Below are positions 1 through 8,630 of a DNA stretch of 64,000 nt, piece by piece. The position numbers and the translations under genes were made by a program. Below the pieces are notes generated by a model. The model was not told where the DNA came from. It saw only the letters and a list, made by a program, of their open reading frames with translations, and searched no databases. Position 1 is the stretch's first letter, and the number at the start of each line of letters is the position of its first letter. The DNA comes from Methylobacter sp. (GTDB lineage: Bacteria > Pseudomonadota > Gammaproteobacteria > Methylococcales > Methylomonadaceae). The stretch is taken from contig NZ_SCTW01000118.1 of NCBI RefSeq assembly GCF_004322395.1, positions 1-64,000 of the forward strand. The letters are read 5' to 3'.

Positions 1-148
1 CGGTTCGCGCATTAGGAAGACAACTGTGTCGCGTAATATTCAAAATGCTGCGAGATGAAAAAACCTACGAAAATAAATAATTTTATTTTTCGGTTGAAAA
101 TATAAGCGGGATGTTCAGGTCTTGCAAAGACACATTGGTGCGTGAAAA

Positions 149-320
149 GGGGTCAGGTTCTGAGGTATCCCCACAAAAAACAATCAATAATCAAAAACTT
201 ATATGAGATTCAGAATAATACCTGTTCCCTGGATGTGTGATTCAATTCGATTTCTTATAACCTACTGATTATAAATGATGATTATTAAAAATTCGTGGGG
301 ATACCTCAGAATCTGACCCG
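149..320. repeat. MITE-like element with 25-bp terminal inverted repeats
   Basis: Two arms of about 25 bases (149-174 and 295-319) are inverted copies differing at one position; the left arm reads GGGGTCAGGTTCTGAGGTAT. They bound an AT-rich core of about 120 bases with no ORF. A shorter match to the arm (CTGAGGTATCCCCA) recurs at 15175-15188. The structure fits a non-autonomous element or a paired REP-type repeat. No transposase is present and no target-site duplication was confirmed. The rest of 1-403 holds no gene that I can see. Confidence 0.6.
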
Positions 321-403
321 CTCTTCAGCTGAACGCCCCAAGGCTATGCTTTTTCATGAGCTGCAGTACGAATTGTATCTTATGAGTTGTTAAAGCAAAT
401 GCC

Positions 404-874
404 TCAATGTGAGGAATGTGGCTTTGATGAGTCTTTCATATCGTTTCTACGCAGAATATAACGATCTGCAAGTTTTCCAGTGATACGGTTACCATTGTCA
501 TCGAGCTGGATGAGCCTATTTTCTTCGACAGAATAATGCCGTGTAGTTGAGTTATCGCGCGGTGTTATTGAAATTGTGCTGCTTTTATCGTCCCAAGTAA
601 ATTTTCCTTTTTCCACAAACTCTCTTTCTGACTTGCCGACATATTTGGTAAGCAACATATAACTGTTATTTTTGTTCAAAGCGAGTGTAGTCTTGACTCC
701 CTTGCAATCATCACAGGGAGTAAAACCGTTATATACACCCGGCCATTCAATGCCATTTTGTGCATGATGAGTATCCTCATCCATTGTTTCAGCTGTTTCA
801 GCAAAGACAGGGTTGCAACCCAAGAAAATTGCGATGAAAAGAAAAAAGGTTAGAAGTTGTCTAGATGTCGGCAT
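404..874 (-). CDS. NlpE-like envelope lipoprotein (copper resistance NlpE N-terminal domain)
   Basis: A 156-residue exported protein. It has an N-terminal hydrophobic signal (about residues 7-25) with a possible but non-ideal lipobox FLGC at 17-20; cleavage after VFA by signal peptidase I is the alternative. The segment YNGFTPCDDCKGVKTTLAL (about 49-67) carries the CxxC motif typical of the NlpE N-terminal domain, followed by a short lipocalin-like beta region. In enterobacteria NlpE senses surface and copper stress in the outer membrane; only the N-terminal domain is present here, so the same signalling role is not implied. The ATG has a good AAGGAG site seven bases upstream. The efflux operon nearby suggests a metal or envelope-stress setting, but that is inference. 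Confidence 0.75.
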   Translation of the reverse strand: MPTSRQLLTFFLFIAIFLGCNPVFAETAETMDEDTHHAQNGIEWPGVYNGFTPCDDCKGVKTTLALNKNNSYMLLTKYVGKSEREFVEKGKFTWDDKSSTISITPRDNSTTRHYSVEENRLIQLDDNGNRITGKLADRYILRRNDMKDSSKPHSSH

Positions 875-1060
875 GTTTGCTCCTTAATAAAACAACGGCC
901 ATGGTAAAGTAGAAAGGTTGCATTGTAAAACAGTGCCCCACCAGTCCTATCAGATATCGGCTTTGTAGATCGCTCGTTTTTTATGCCTGACATTCCCCAA
1001 GCTCATACATTGCAACGGTTTTTATGTTTAGCTATGATCGTTGTTCGTCTAATTTCAATA

Positions 1061-1636
1061 CTAATTTGATGTGGGGATAACTTTACGGAACGTTAAGTTG
1101 ACTCGTTCCTCCGTAACGCTTTGGTCGATTGGAACGCTATGTAGCCAATAATGTTGAAAAGCCGGTTGCATAAGCAGCAAGGTGCCTCTACGTAATAATA
1201 TCCGGCCGTTTTCCGAAGACTTTTTATGCCGGAATTCAAACTGGCGTTCCGCGCCGAATGTTAAGGATGCGATAAACGGTTGTTCGCCCAGTTCCTGTTC
1301 ATTATCCGAGTGCCAACCGACATAATCGTTTCCGTTTCGATACAAATTGACCAGTACTGAATTAAAGGGAAAATTTAAGTAAGTTTCGATTCGGTCTCTA
1401 ATCTCGGATAGCAACGGCGTCCATGATTGGGTTTGCAATAGGTTGTTACTATAGCTGTAACGTATTCCCGGATCGGCATGCCAAGTCTGTAATCTGGGCA
1501 GGGTAAATTGCCGCCCGGCGACAGCATATCGGTTATCGGGCCACAGATGTTCATGCAGAAAATGCCGGTAGATGCATTCGCATTCGGCGGCATCGTAAAA
1601 GTCTTCGATGATCTCAAGTTCGGGGCAGGACGCCAT
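1061..1636 (-). CDS. AlkB-like 2-oxoglutarate/Fe(II)-dependent dioxygenase
   Basis: About 191 residues, the usual size for short AlkB2/3-type proteins. The iron ligands are visible: HxD in GWHSDNEQ (about 109-111) and the distal His in YWLHSVP (about 166), followed by the 2-oxoglutarate-binding arginines in RVNLTFR near the C terminus. The family removes alkyl groups such as 1-methyladenine and 3-methylcytosine from DNA or RNA by oxidative demethylation in the cytoplasm. The ATG at 1636 is preferred over the in-frame TTG three bases upstream in the track. The gene stands alone, upstream of nlpE on the same strand with a gap of about 190 bases. Substrate preference cannot be told from sequence. 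Confidence 0.88.
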   Translation of the reverse strand: MASCPELEIIEDFYDAAECECIYRHFLHEHLWPDNRYAVAGRQFTLPRLQTWHADPGIRYSYSNNLLQTQSWTPLLSEIRDRIETYLNFPFNSVLVNLYRNGNDYVGWHSDNEQELGEQPFIASLTFGAERQFEFRHKKSSENGRILLRRGTLLLMQPAFQHYWLHSVPIDQSVTEERVNLTFRKVIPTSN

Positions 1637-1678
1637 CAATCTTAAGCTTTAGGTTGTGTTTTAATATGTGCAGTCCAG

Positions 1679-1707
1679 GTTGGGCAACGAAAAGCTGTTG
1701 CCAAACC
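1679..1707. repeat. Short hairpin repeat, copy 1 (GGGCAACGAAAA...GTTGCC)
   Basis: Stem arms GGCAAC and GTTGCC flank a GAAAAGCT loop, with outer GGTT/AACC pairing. A close relative lies at 12213-12236. Both copies sit a few dozen bases downstream of a minus-strand gene, so they may act as 3'-end hairpins. Confidence 0.5.
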
Positions 1708-1757
1708 GACTCGGCTCGGCTGGAAAATTTCAATGTTTTTTAACATTTGAATGTACG

Positions 1758-2084
1758 TCATGCTAAGTTACTTCCTCGCTCACCGGTGCTGATATGCCCG
1801 CCTTCGTCAACATTGATAACATAGACCTTACCTGCGCCATGCTGATGAGTATTGGCAACGGTCATGATGGCATTGAAAATAGTGCTCACCAATTCATCTC
1901 TGGCGAAAATCTCGATACGCTTTTTCGGCATGAACGGGGTGTAATCTTGTCCCTCGATAATTTTTTCACTGCCAAAGCCTTCGCAATCGGATACGCTCAT
2001 GCCGGGAAAGTGGGGTATTTCGAGCAAAGTCTGAGTTAATTTAGATAACATAAAGGGCTGAATATAAGCTCGAATTTCTTTCAT
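1758..2084 (-). CDS. PII-like protein of a heavy-metal efflux operon
   Basis: A 108-residue protein with the ferredoxin-like PII fold pattern: MKEIRAYIQPF at the N terminus, a glycine-rich segment with a DY pair near the T-loop position, KKRIEIFARDE in mid-protein, and HGAGKVYV in the B-loop. The T-loop region is shorter than in GlnB/GlnK, so uridylylation-type nitrogen control is unlikely. PII-like proteins encoded next to CzcA-type pumps are a known subgroup (often called PII-NG). The start is the ATG at 2084, nine bases after the pump's stop and with TTGAGG upstream, rather than the overlapping TTG in the track. Last gene of the efflux operon; probably senses a ligand or metal state and acts on the pump, which is inference. 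Confidence 0.85.
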   Translation of the reverse strand: MKEIRAYIQPFMLSKLTQTLLEIPHFPGMSVSDCEGFGSEKIIEGQDYTPFMPKKRIEIFARDELVSTIFNAIMTVANTHQHGAGKVYVINVDEGGHISTGERGSNLA

Positions 2085-2092
2085 GGCATGCC

Positions 2093-5000
2093 TCAAGTTT
2101 CATGTTGTTCTTCAAAATGGCGGTAGAGCGCCGGTAACATGGTCAACGTCAATAATGTCGCGGTAATAAGTCCGCCGATAATAACCACCGCGAAAGGTTT
2201 TGCGGTTTCCGAACCGACACCGGTTGACAGCGCCGCCGGCAACAGCCCCAGTATCGCCATCAGCGCAGTCATCACTACTGGACGCAAACGGCTGACAGAA
2301 CCTTGCAAGATAGCGTCTTGTAACGGAATGCCTTCACGCCTAAGATGATTAATCTGGGTTAGCAGGATAACACCGTTTTGTACCGCAATGCCGAACAACG
2401 CAATAAAACCGACTGCCGCCGACACGCTCAAGTGAATACCGGTCAGCAGTAAGGCAACTAATCCGCCAATCAGTGAAAAAGGCACGTTCATCACAATCAG
2501 CGATGCATTCTTGAGCGACTGAAAGGTCCAGAACAACAAAATAAAAATAAGCACCAAACTGACCGGAACAATGAATGAAAGACGCTTCATCGCGCGCTGC
2601 TGATTCTCGAACTGGCCGCTCCAAATAACTCTATACCCTGGCTCCAATACAACCCGTTCAGCGACTTTTTGCTGCGCCTCGGCGACAAAACTGCCTTGAT
2701 CGCGCCCGACCAGATTACATTTGATAGCGATGCGACGCATGCTGTCCTCACGACTGATACGCGAAGCGCCCTGGTTGATCTTGATGTCGGCCAATTCAGC
2801 CAAAGGAATGCGGCTGCCATCCGGAGACAGCACGGTAATATCCTCAATTGCCCCGACCGAATCGCGTGCCGGTCCGGCCAGCCGCACCGTCACATCAAAA
2901 CGGCGCTCACCTTCCAGCATCTGGGTAGCGGCTTTGCCGCCTATTGCCATGGCAATAACACTTTCCACATCGTTCATGGTGATGCCGTAACGGGCAATTT
3001 TGGCCCGGTCGATGGAAATAGCCATTTGGGCAAGCCCCGATTGCTGCTCGGCAGCCACATCGGTAGCACCTTCTATAGAACGAAGAATGCGAGTGATTTG
3101 ATTAGCTTTTTCCTGAAGAATCTTAAGATCATCGCCAAAAATCTTGATCGCAATTTCGCCTTTGACACCGGAAATAGCTTCTTCCACGTTGTCCTGAATG
3201 ACCTGGGAGAAATTGAACTGTAAGCCGGGAAACACTGCCAAGCGTTTCTGCATAGTTCCAACCAGTTCTTCCTTGTCTTTATAACGCCAAGTGTCCTTGG
3301 GCTTAAGATCGATAAGAACTTCCAAGTTATTGAAACCCTTGGGATCGGTACCATCCTCCGGGCGGCCTAACTGGGTCAGTATCGACTTGGCTTCGCTGAA
3401 CTCGCGCAAATGTCCTCGTATATCCTGTTCCAGCACTTTCGCTTTCGCTAATGAGACAGACGTCGGCAGCGTGATGGTCAACCAGATATTACCTTCATCC
3501 AGCTTGGGCATAAACTCGGTTCCGATCAACGGCGTTGAGGCCAGCGATAAAGCCAAGGTCAATCCTGCGCCAATGAATAATTCGCGGGGGTGACGTAATA
3601 CGGCTTCCAATGCCGACCGATAGCGCCGCTCCATACTTTCCACCAGCGGATTGTGCGATTCGGTAAGCCGGGGGCCAATCAGGTAACTCAACAGCACAGG
3701 CACCAGCGTTAAACTGATGATCAATGAGCCCAACAGCGCAAAGCTGAGCGTGAACGCCATCGGCGAAAATATTTTCGCCTCGACCCGTTGAAAGGTGAAG
3801 ATAGGCAAAAAGGCAATGATAATAATGGCCTTGGAAAACAGGATGGGTCGGGCCAACTCCACCGCCGTGATCAGCATGGATTGACGCATATGTGCGACAC
3901 TGGCCTTTTGGCTCATCTCTAAAGTCACTTTGACCATAATCGCCTCGACCAGCACCACAGCGCTGTCCACGATAATGCCAAAGTCAATCGCCCCGAGCGA
4001 AATCAGGTTCGCGGAAACATGCTCGGCATCGATCAAGATGAATGCGAACAACAGGGATAACGGGATAACGGTAATAACGACGGCCGAAGCCAGCGCTCGA
4101 CGCAGGAAAATAACCAGGATAGCTAAAATCAGCGTAGCGCCTTCCAGCATATTATGCTCGACGGTATGTACCGTATGTTGCACCAGATCTGTACGATCAT
4201 AGATAGGAATTATCTTAATGCCGGGCGGCAAAATATGATCGTTAAGACTCTCGATTTTTTCCTTCACTCCCTGCAACACCTCAATCGCATCCTTACCTTT
4301 GATCAGCAAGACCACGCCTTCAACGACATCGTCGCGCCCGTTGTAACCAACGATGCCGTTGCGCGGTTGCGGGCCTATCATCACATTAGCGATATGTTTA
4401 ACTAACACCGGCACACCGCCTCGACTGGCAATGACGATGTCGCCGATCTCATCAGCGGACTTTAATAGACCCGCGCCACGCACTACCAGCGCCTCGTAGC
4501 CGTGCTCGATATAACCGCCGCCGGTATTGGCATTATTGGCAGCGACAGCTTGGTAAACTTCGGGAAGCGTTAATTTGTAATCTCTTAGCTTGTTGGGATC
4601 AACCTCTATCTGGTATTGTTTAACGCCGCCGCCAAAAGCCACTACATCGGCTACGCCTTGTACGGTACGCAAGGTACGCTCAATCACCCAATCCTGCAGA
4701 GCGCGCTGTTCAATCAACGGATAGTTAGGCGCTTCAATACGATAACGATAAATTTCACCGACACCGGTGGTCAACGGTCCCAGCACGGGGCTGACCTCGT
4801 CCGGCAAGCTGGCGGTTCCTAACCGCTCTAGAACTTGCTGCCGAGAGAAATAATCCTCCGCCTCATCATCGAAAGTCAGCGTTACCACAGACAAGCCAAA
4901 AATGGATACCGAACGCATATTGATCAAATGCGGTAAACCATTCATTTCTTTCTCAATCGGCAAACTAATCAGCTTTTCGACTTCCTCCGGGGCTTGACCG

Positions 5001-5161
5001 GGATATTGGGTGACCACTTGCACGAAAACATTCTGTACATCGGGAAAAGCCTGCACCGGCAGACGTTCGAACGATATAACGCCGACGACGGCCAGCAGCA
5101 CTGACGCACCGATAATCAACAGGCGTTGCTGTAGGCAGAACGCAATTATTTTATGAATCAT
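2093..5161 (-). CDS. CzcA/CusA-family heavy-metal RND efflux pump
   Basis: A 1022-residue inner-membrane proton-driven transporter of the HME-RND family. An N-terminal membrane helix (about 10-30) is followed by a periplasmic porter loop, a block of membrane segments (about 335-540), a second periplasmic loop and a second membrane block (about 865-1010). The signature DFGIIVDSAVVLVE near residues 392-405 keeps the charged residues (D, D, E) used for proton relay in CzcA. It forms a tripartite pump with the adaptor and outer-membrane factor encoded directly upstream; its ATG overlaps the adaptor stop (ATGA). The exported metal cannot be assigned: no run of paired methionines typical of copper/silver pumps stands out, which slightly favours divalent cations. 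Confidence 0.93.
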   Translation of the reverse strand: MIHKIIAFCLQQRLLIIGASVLLAVVGVISFERLPVQAFPDVQNVFVQVVTQYPGQAPEEVEKLISLPIEKEMNGLPHLINMRSVSIFGLSVVTLTFDDEAEDYFSRQQVLERLGTASLPDEVSPVLGPLTTGVGEIYRYRIEAPNYPLIEQRALQDWVIERTLRTVQGVADVVAFGGGVKQYQIEVDPNKLRDYKLTLPEVYQAVAANNANTGGGYIEHGYEALVVRGAGLLKSADEIGDIVIASRGGVPVLVKHIANVMIGPQPRNGIVGYNGRDDVVEGVVLLIKGKDAIEVLQGVKEKIESLNDHILPPGIKIIPIYDRTDLVQHTVHTVEHNMLEGATLILAILVIFLRRALASAVVITVIPLSLLFAFILIDAEHVSANLISLGAIDFGIIVDSAVVLVEAIMVKVTLEMSQKASVAHMRQSMLITAVELARPILFSKAIIIIAFLPIFTFQRVEAKIFSPMAFTLSFALLGSLIISLTLVPVLLSYLIGPRLTESHNPLVESMERRYRSALEAVLRHPRELFIGAGLTLALSLASTPLIGTEFMPKLDEGNIWLTITLPTSVSLAKAKVLEQDIRGHLREFSEAKSILTQLGRPEDGTDPKGFNNLEVLIDLKPKDTWRYKDKEELVGTMQKRLAVFPGLQFNFSQVIQDNVEEAISGVKGEIAIKIFGDDLKILQEKANQITRILRSIEGATDVAAEQQSGLAQMAISIDRAKIARYGITMNDVESVIAMAIGGKAATQMLEGERRFDVTVRLAGPARDSVGAIEDITVLSPDGSRIPLAELADIKINQGASRISREDSMRRIAIKCNLVGRDQGSFVAEAQQKVAERVVLEPGYRVIWSGQFENQQRAMKRLSFIVPVSLVLIFILLFWTFQSLKNASLIVMNVPFSLIGGLVALLLTGIHLSVSAAVGFIALFGIAVQNGVILLTQINHLRREGIPLQDAILQGSVSRLRPVVMTALMAILGLLPAALSTGVGSETAKPFAVVIIGGLITATLLTLTMLPALYRHFEEQHET

Positions 5162-6327
5162 GGCTTGCTTTCTCCGCCTTTCTGTTCAGCATCCTGCTCG
5201 GCATCTTCCTCGGTGCGCAGCAGCAGGGCGCCATCGGCCACTAGTCGCTCTCCAGGATTCAAGCCTTCAAGAATCACAGCCTTATCCTTAAGGCGCAGAC
5301 CTGCTTTGACCGGACGTTTTTGATAATGCCCGTCACCGACCGCCACGAATAACCAATCGGATTGATCTTCGGTAAATAGCGCCGTTAACGGCACAACAAC
5401 GGCTTTATCATTCGGGGCGCTTTGCACCTCGATAGCTGTGTACATCGCAGGCAACAGGCGGAACTCGGGATTAGGCAAAGTGCAACGCACTTTTACCGTG
5501 CGCGTTGCTTCTTCGACCACCTGCCCGATATAACTGACCGTTGCGGTAAAAATCTCGCCGGGATAAGCCGGTACTCGCACCAGCACCTGCGCTCCGGCAT
5601 GAATCAAGCCAATGTCTTTTTCGAAAATATCCATCTGCACCCATAATCTGCCCAGATCGGAAATGACAAACAGCGGCGCACTCAGATCGGGCCTGACTTC
5701 CATACCGGGGTTGATGTTACGTTCGGTGACCGTTCCGGCAATCGGCGCATGCAGAACAAAGCGGTTATCCGTGCGCCCAGTACGCACACCCAGATTTTCC
5801 AATCTGAGTCGCGCCCGCTCCGCTTCGCTACGAGCACGCGTCAGATTATCTTGCGCCTGCTCCTGATCCTTGCGCGGAGCGATGCCGTTCGCATAAAGCT
5901 CCTGCATGCGCTGAAAAGCCCTGTGAGCTAAATTTAAGTCTGCCAGTGCTTCGGCATAATCAGATTGCGCCTGCCCCAATTCAGGACTATCCAGTTCCGC
6001 CAAGGCATCGCCCGCCTGAACATGGGCGCCTAATGCAGCGATAGTGCCGACCACTCGTCCGGCAATAGGCGAGGAAACCCGGGCGGTGCGGGTTTCGTCA
6101 TAAGTAATCTTACCCGTTACCGGGTCCATTAAAGGACGTCGCACCAATTCAACAATAGCTTCCTTGATATACGCACGCTTGGGCGAATCGGGGCTGAGTA
6201 TGACTTCATTCTTGGGGAGTGCCGTAATTTGACGTTTGGGCTCATTATTGTGCGGCTGACAAGCCAGTAGAGACAGACCTAGCAGTCCGATGATCAACAG
6301 GATCGGATCGAAAAACTTTATATTCAT
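5158..6327 (-). CDS. Efflux RND periplasmic adaptor (membrane fusion protein), lipoprotein type
   Basis: A 389-residue membrane fusion protein linking the pump to the outer-membrane factor. The N terminus has a hydrophobic segment ending in LSLLAC (Cys about 23), a good lipobox, so it is probably anchored by lipid in the inner membrane. Then come a barrel-sandwich/biotinyl-like half (ARVSSPIAGRVVG), a helical hairpin rich in Ala, Arg and Glu (about 120-180), the second lipoyl half (HAPIAGTVTERNINPG) and beta-barrel domains. The acidic C terminus (about 370-385) is EEDAEQDAEQ. Start and stop codons overlap those of its neighbours by four bases, so the three genes are translationally coupled. 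Confidence 0.93.
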   Translation of the reverse strand: MNIKFFDPILLIIGLLGLSLLACQPHNNEPKRQITALPKNEVILSPDSPKRAYIKEAIVELVRRPLMDPVTGKITYDETRTARVSSPIAGRVVGTIAALGAHVQAGDALAELDSPELGQAQSDYAEALADLNLAHRAFQRMQELYANGIAPRKDQEQAQDNLTRARSEAERARLRLENLGVRTGRTDNRFVLHAPIAGTVTERNINPGMEVRPDLSAPLFVISDLGRLWVQMDIFEKDIGLIHAGAQVLVRVPAYPGEIFTATVSYIGQVVEEATRTVKVRCTLPNPEFRLLPAMYTAIEVQSAPNDKAVVVPLTALFTEDQSDWLFVAVGDGHYQKRPVKAGLRLKDKAVILEGLNPGERLVADGALLLRTEEDAEQDAEQKGGESKP

Positions 6328-7667
6328 AATTCGGCTTCTTCCCCATAAGCCATCAATAAGTCAGCCCAAGCGTTGCTACGGTTCTTCAAAGCGGCGTAAT
6401 AATCCAGCATCATTGCTTTGTAATTGCGCTCTGCGTCAATCAAGTCCAGCAGCCCTACTGCGCCTTTCTGATAAGCAATCTCCTGCGCTTTACGCAACAT
6501 TTCAATGCGCTTCACCACGGCTGTTTCAAAGCGTTGTGCAATAGCGTCCGCACTCTGCCATGCCGCCAAGGCTTTCATAACCTCGGCTTGCACACCCTGC
6601 TCAGTCTGTTTAAGGGCCAACTCGGCAGAATTTAAACCGACACGTGCTCTTGATATTTCACCTTCCTGGCGATAGAACAACGGCAGCGGCACACTGATGC
6701 CGACACCACCGCTATCCGTAAAGAAGTTACCGGGATCACGCTGGTAAAAAGCACTGACGGTCACATCGGGAATAGCCAGCCGATTTGCCAATGTCAGCAT
6801 TTTTCCTGCCTGTTCAATACGCACTCGAGCAGCTTGCAGGTCCGGCCGCCGTTCCAGCGCCTGTTTGACCAATTGATCTTGCCCTACTTTTGCGACACTA
6901 GGGGCTGCTTCAGGCCAAGCCTCGACAGCAGAGATTTCCAGACTGTTTTCAGGCCAGCCCAGCAATAGCAGCAGATCGGCGCGAGCCTGATTTAACGCAG
7001 CCTTAGCCTGATCTTGATCGCCTTGCGCCTTAAGGCTTTCAACCTCAATCCGGGTAAAATCCGTCGCAGAAATATCCCCCACTTTAAGTCTGGTGGCATT
7101 GACCCGCAGAATTTCACGATAGCGCTCGAAATTGTCGGTTGCCACCGTGGCAACTTTTTGCGCCAGCAGCAGACTGTAATAACTGCGCCGTACGGCATTG
7201 GTGAGCACCCGCGCAGTGTCTTTCAAATCAAGGCTTACCGCTTCGGTCGCCAGCTCGCTGCTTTCTATCCGTAACCTTCGTTTTCCGGCCGTCTCGATCA
7301 ATTGTTGAATCTGTGGCGATACCGCAGGCAACGGCGCGTCGCTGTATTGCTGATGAGACATCTGTGGAGTTAGCGACGAAATGGTGAAACTGAACACCGG
7401 ATTCGGAATCGCGGCCGCAATAATCTCTTGCGCCTGAGCATCATTAATATTGAAGTTTGCTGCGATCAAACTGAGGTTTCGTTGATAGAACAGTGCGATG
7501 GCTTGCTGTTCAGTAATGGCTAGTCCGGACCTTATCACCCCTGTTTCCGCCTGTAATGCCATCGTCCATAAAGTAAAAATCAGGCAAACTAAAGCTTTAA
7601 CATTTTCTCGATTTATTGCTAAGAACGTAAGCCGCAAAGGCTTATTCTTCATTGAGTAAAATAGCAT
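6324..7667 (-). CDS. TolC-family outer-membrane efflux protein (CzcC-like)
   Basis: 447 residues with a signal peptide (hydrophobic about 27-40, ending ALQAE) followed by two outer-membrane efflux repeats rich in Ala, Leu, Gln and Arg helices, as in CzcC. It forms the outer-membrane channel of the tripartite metal pump. It is the first large gene of the operon. Two ATGs lie at the start (7667 and 15 bases later); neither has a clear ribosome site. The first lies one base after the stop of a 35-codon upstream ORF, so initiation may depend on that leader. No metal-responsive regulator gene is adjacent. Confidence 0.9.
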   Translation of the reverse strand: MLFYSMKNKPLRLTFLAINRENVKALVCLIFTLWTMALQAETGVIRSGLAITEQQAIALFYQRNLSLIAANFNINDAQAQEIIAAAIPNPVFSFTISSLTPQMSHQQYSDAPLPAVSPQIQQLIETAGKRRLRIESSELATEAVSLDLKDTARVLTNAVRRSYYSLLLAQKVATVATDNFERYREILRVNATRLKVGDISATDFTRIEVESLKAQGDQDQAKAALNQARADLLLLLGWPENSLEISAVEAWPEAAPSVAKVGQDQLVKQALERRPDLQAARVRIEQAGKMLTLANRLAIPDVTVSAFYQRDPGNFFTDSGGVGISVPLPLFYRQEGEISRARVGLNSAELALKQTEQGVQAEVMKALAAWQSADAIAQRFETAVVKRIEMLRKAQEIAYQKGAVGLLDLIDAERNYKAMMLDYYAALKNRSNAWADLLMAYGEEAEL

Positions 7668-7668
7668 T

Positions 7669-7776
7669 TCAGGAGATTAATTTATTTACCTTAGTATTAT
7701 TCTTAATTTTGGTGTTGATAGAACTATTAGGGTATCTGTCATATGCCTGTGCAACGGCCTGAAATAGTGAATTCAT
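7669..7776 (-). CDS. Possible 35-residue leader peptide of the efflux operon
   Basis: An ATG at 7776 preceded by GGAGATAAATC (a good ribosome site) opens a 35-codon frame ending TGA at 7671-7669, one base before the ATG of the TolC-family gene. The peptide begins MNSLFQAVAQAYDRYPNSS and ends in a Lys/Asn-rich stretch; I recognise no family. The strong ribosome site here and the weak one on the downstream gene suggest translational coupling. It is too short for the ORF track, and chance cannot be excluded. Confidence 0.35.
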   Translation of the reverse strand: MNSLFQAVAQAYDRYPNSSINTKIKNNTKVNKLIS

Positions 7777-8216
7777 GATTTATCTCCGGTTGCAGAAAGA
7801 ATCAATCCGCAAGTTGTGTGCTGAAAAATAGCGTGAGCACGCTACCTAATCCGCTACGCTCAAACACTCAATTGACAACTGCAAAGAGCGTACTTGGGGT
7901 TGCCGCGACCATCGAATGCACCATGGAGTTCAACCTGGAAAGGTGGTGACAAGGTTGAAACTGAATCGCATGTGTCCACTGTTGCGGCTGACAATATTCA
8001 ATTCAGCGCACATTATTCAAGCACCGCTTTTTATTTTCACAATGTCGCCTCCGCAACAAGGCTGTTCATGTCGCCGGTATTGATACGCTTAGTTGACTGG
8101 CATCCGGTTTGTTTATTGCGTAACTACAGAATTTTCCTGATTGATTGCATGAGTTCATAATTTATGTATCGTAGAAATATTAAATGGCGATTCACTGATA
8201 TTGGTGCGGACATCCT
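7777..8216. other. 440-base spacer upstream of the efflux operon
   Basis: No convincing intact gene. The 88-codon plus-strand ORF at 7894-8160 starts at TTG and has no recognisable domain. Within it, in shifting frames, are short strings (GVAAT, CK, HH) that recall the small periplasmic CzcI-type proteins of metal operons, so decayed coding DNA is possible. The segment should also contain the promoter of the minus-strand efflux operon. Confidence 0.3.
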
Positions 8217-8609
8217 TCAGTAATAGCATTCCTTTTTAATCTGTGAACGGTTTCTATCCCATCTATGGCTACCTCTTATTTTGCATTTTAGCCCTTCCAC
8301 GTCGAGCAACATCTCAGCCATTTTTCGATTAACGGCAATGACTTTTTCATATAGATTTATCGCTTCTTGGTTCTGCGATTTAAGGTCTCCCGCATTTTTA
8401 CCGTAAACATAGCTCTCTGACTCAAATTGGCTGAGAAGCTTTTTGTGTTCATCAACCTTAATCTGTATTTCGTTTGCCTCATCTTCAAAGTGTTGTGATA
8501 GCGCTACATGATGCGCGATTAAGTCGGCATTTAATGAGTGCGAATTCATATGGCAGCATGCGGAGAGCAAACAAACCAGAACTGGTAGTATCAATAATTT
8601 TGTTTTCAA
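8217..8609 (-). CDS. Small putative lipoprotein, coiled-coil, function unknown
   Basis: About 130 residues. From the TTG at 8609 the protein reads MKTKLLILPVLVCLLSACC, a short basic n-region, a hydrophobic core and a lipobox LSAC, so it is probably a membrane-anchored lipoprotein. The track start (TTG at 8630) adds seven residues and is less signal-like. The mature part is helical and charged (residues about 35-95, heptad-like), ending in a basic, Cys-containing tail. I do not recognise a family. It lies upstream of the efflux operon on the same strand, with a 440-base gap, so a metal-related role is only a possibility. Confidence 0.6.
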   Translation of the reverse strand: MKTKLLILPVLVCLLSACCHMNSHSLNADLIAHHVALSQHFEDEANEIQIKVDEHKKLLSQFESESYVYGKNAGDLKSQNQEAINLYEKVIAVNRKMAEMLLDVEGLKCKIRGSHRWDRNRSQIKKECYY

Positions 8610-8630
8610 GAGATTTATCCAATAAATCAA

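Noticed and set aside
2669-3223. 184-codon plus-strand ORF opposite the RND pump gene
   Set aside because: Lies wholly inside the well-supported pump gene on the other strand; no recognisable domain, so a shadow ORF.
7894-8160. 88-codon plus-strand ORF upstream of the efflux operon
   Set aside because: Starts at TTG, no ribosome site or domain; kept only as a note on possible decayed coding sequence.
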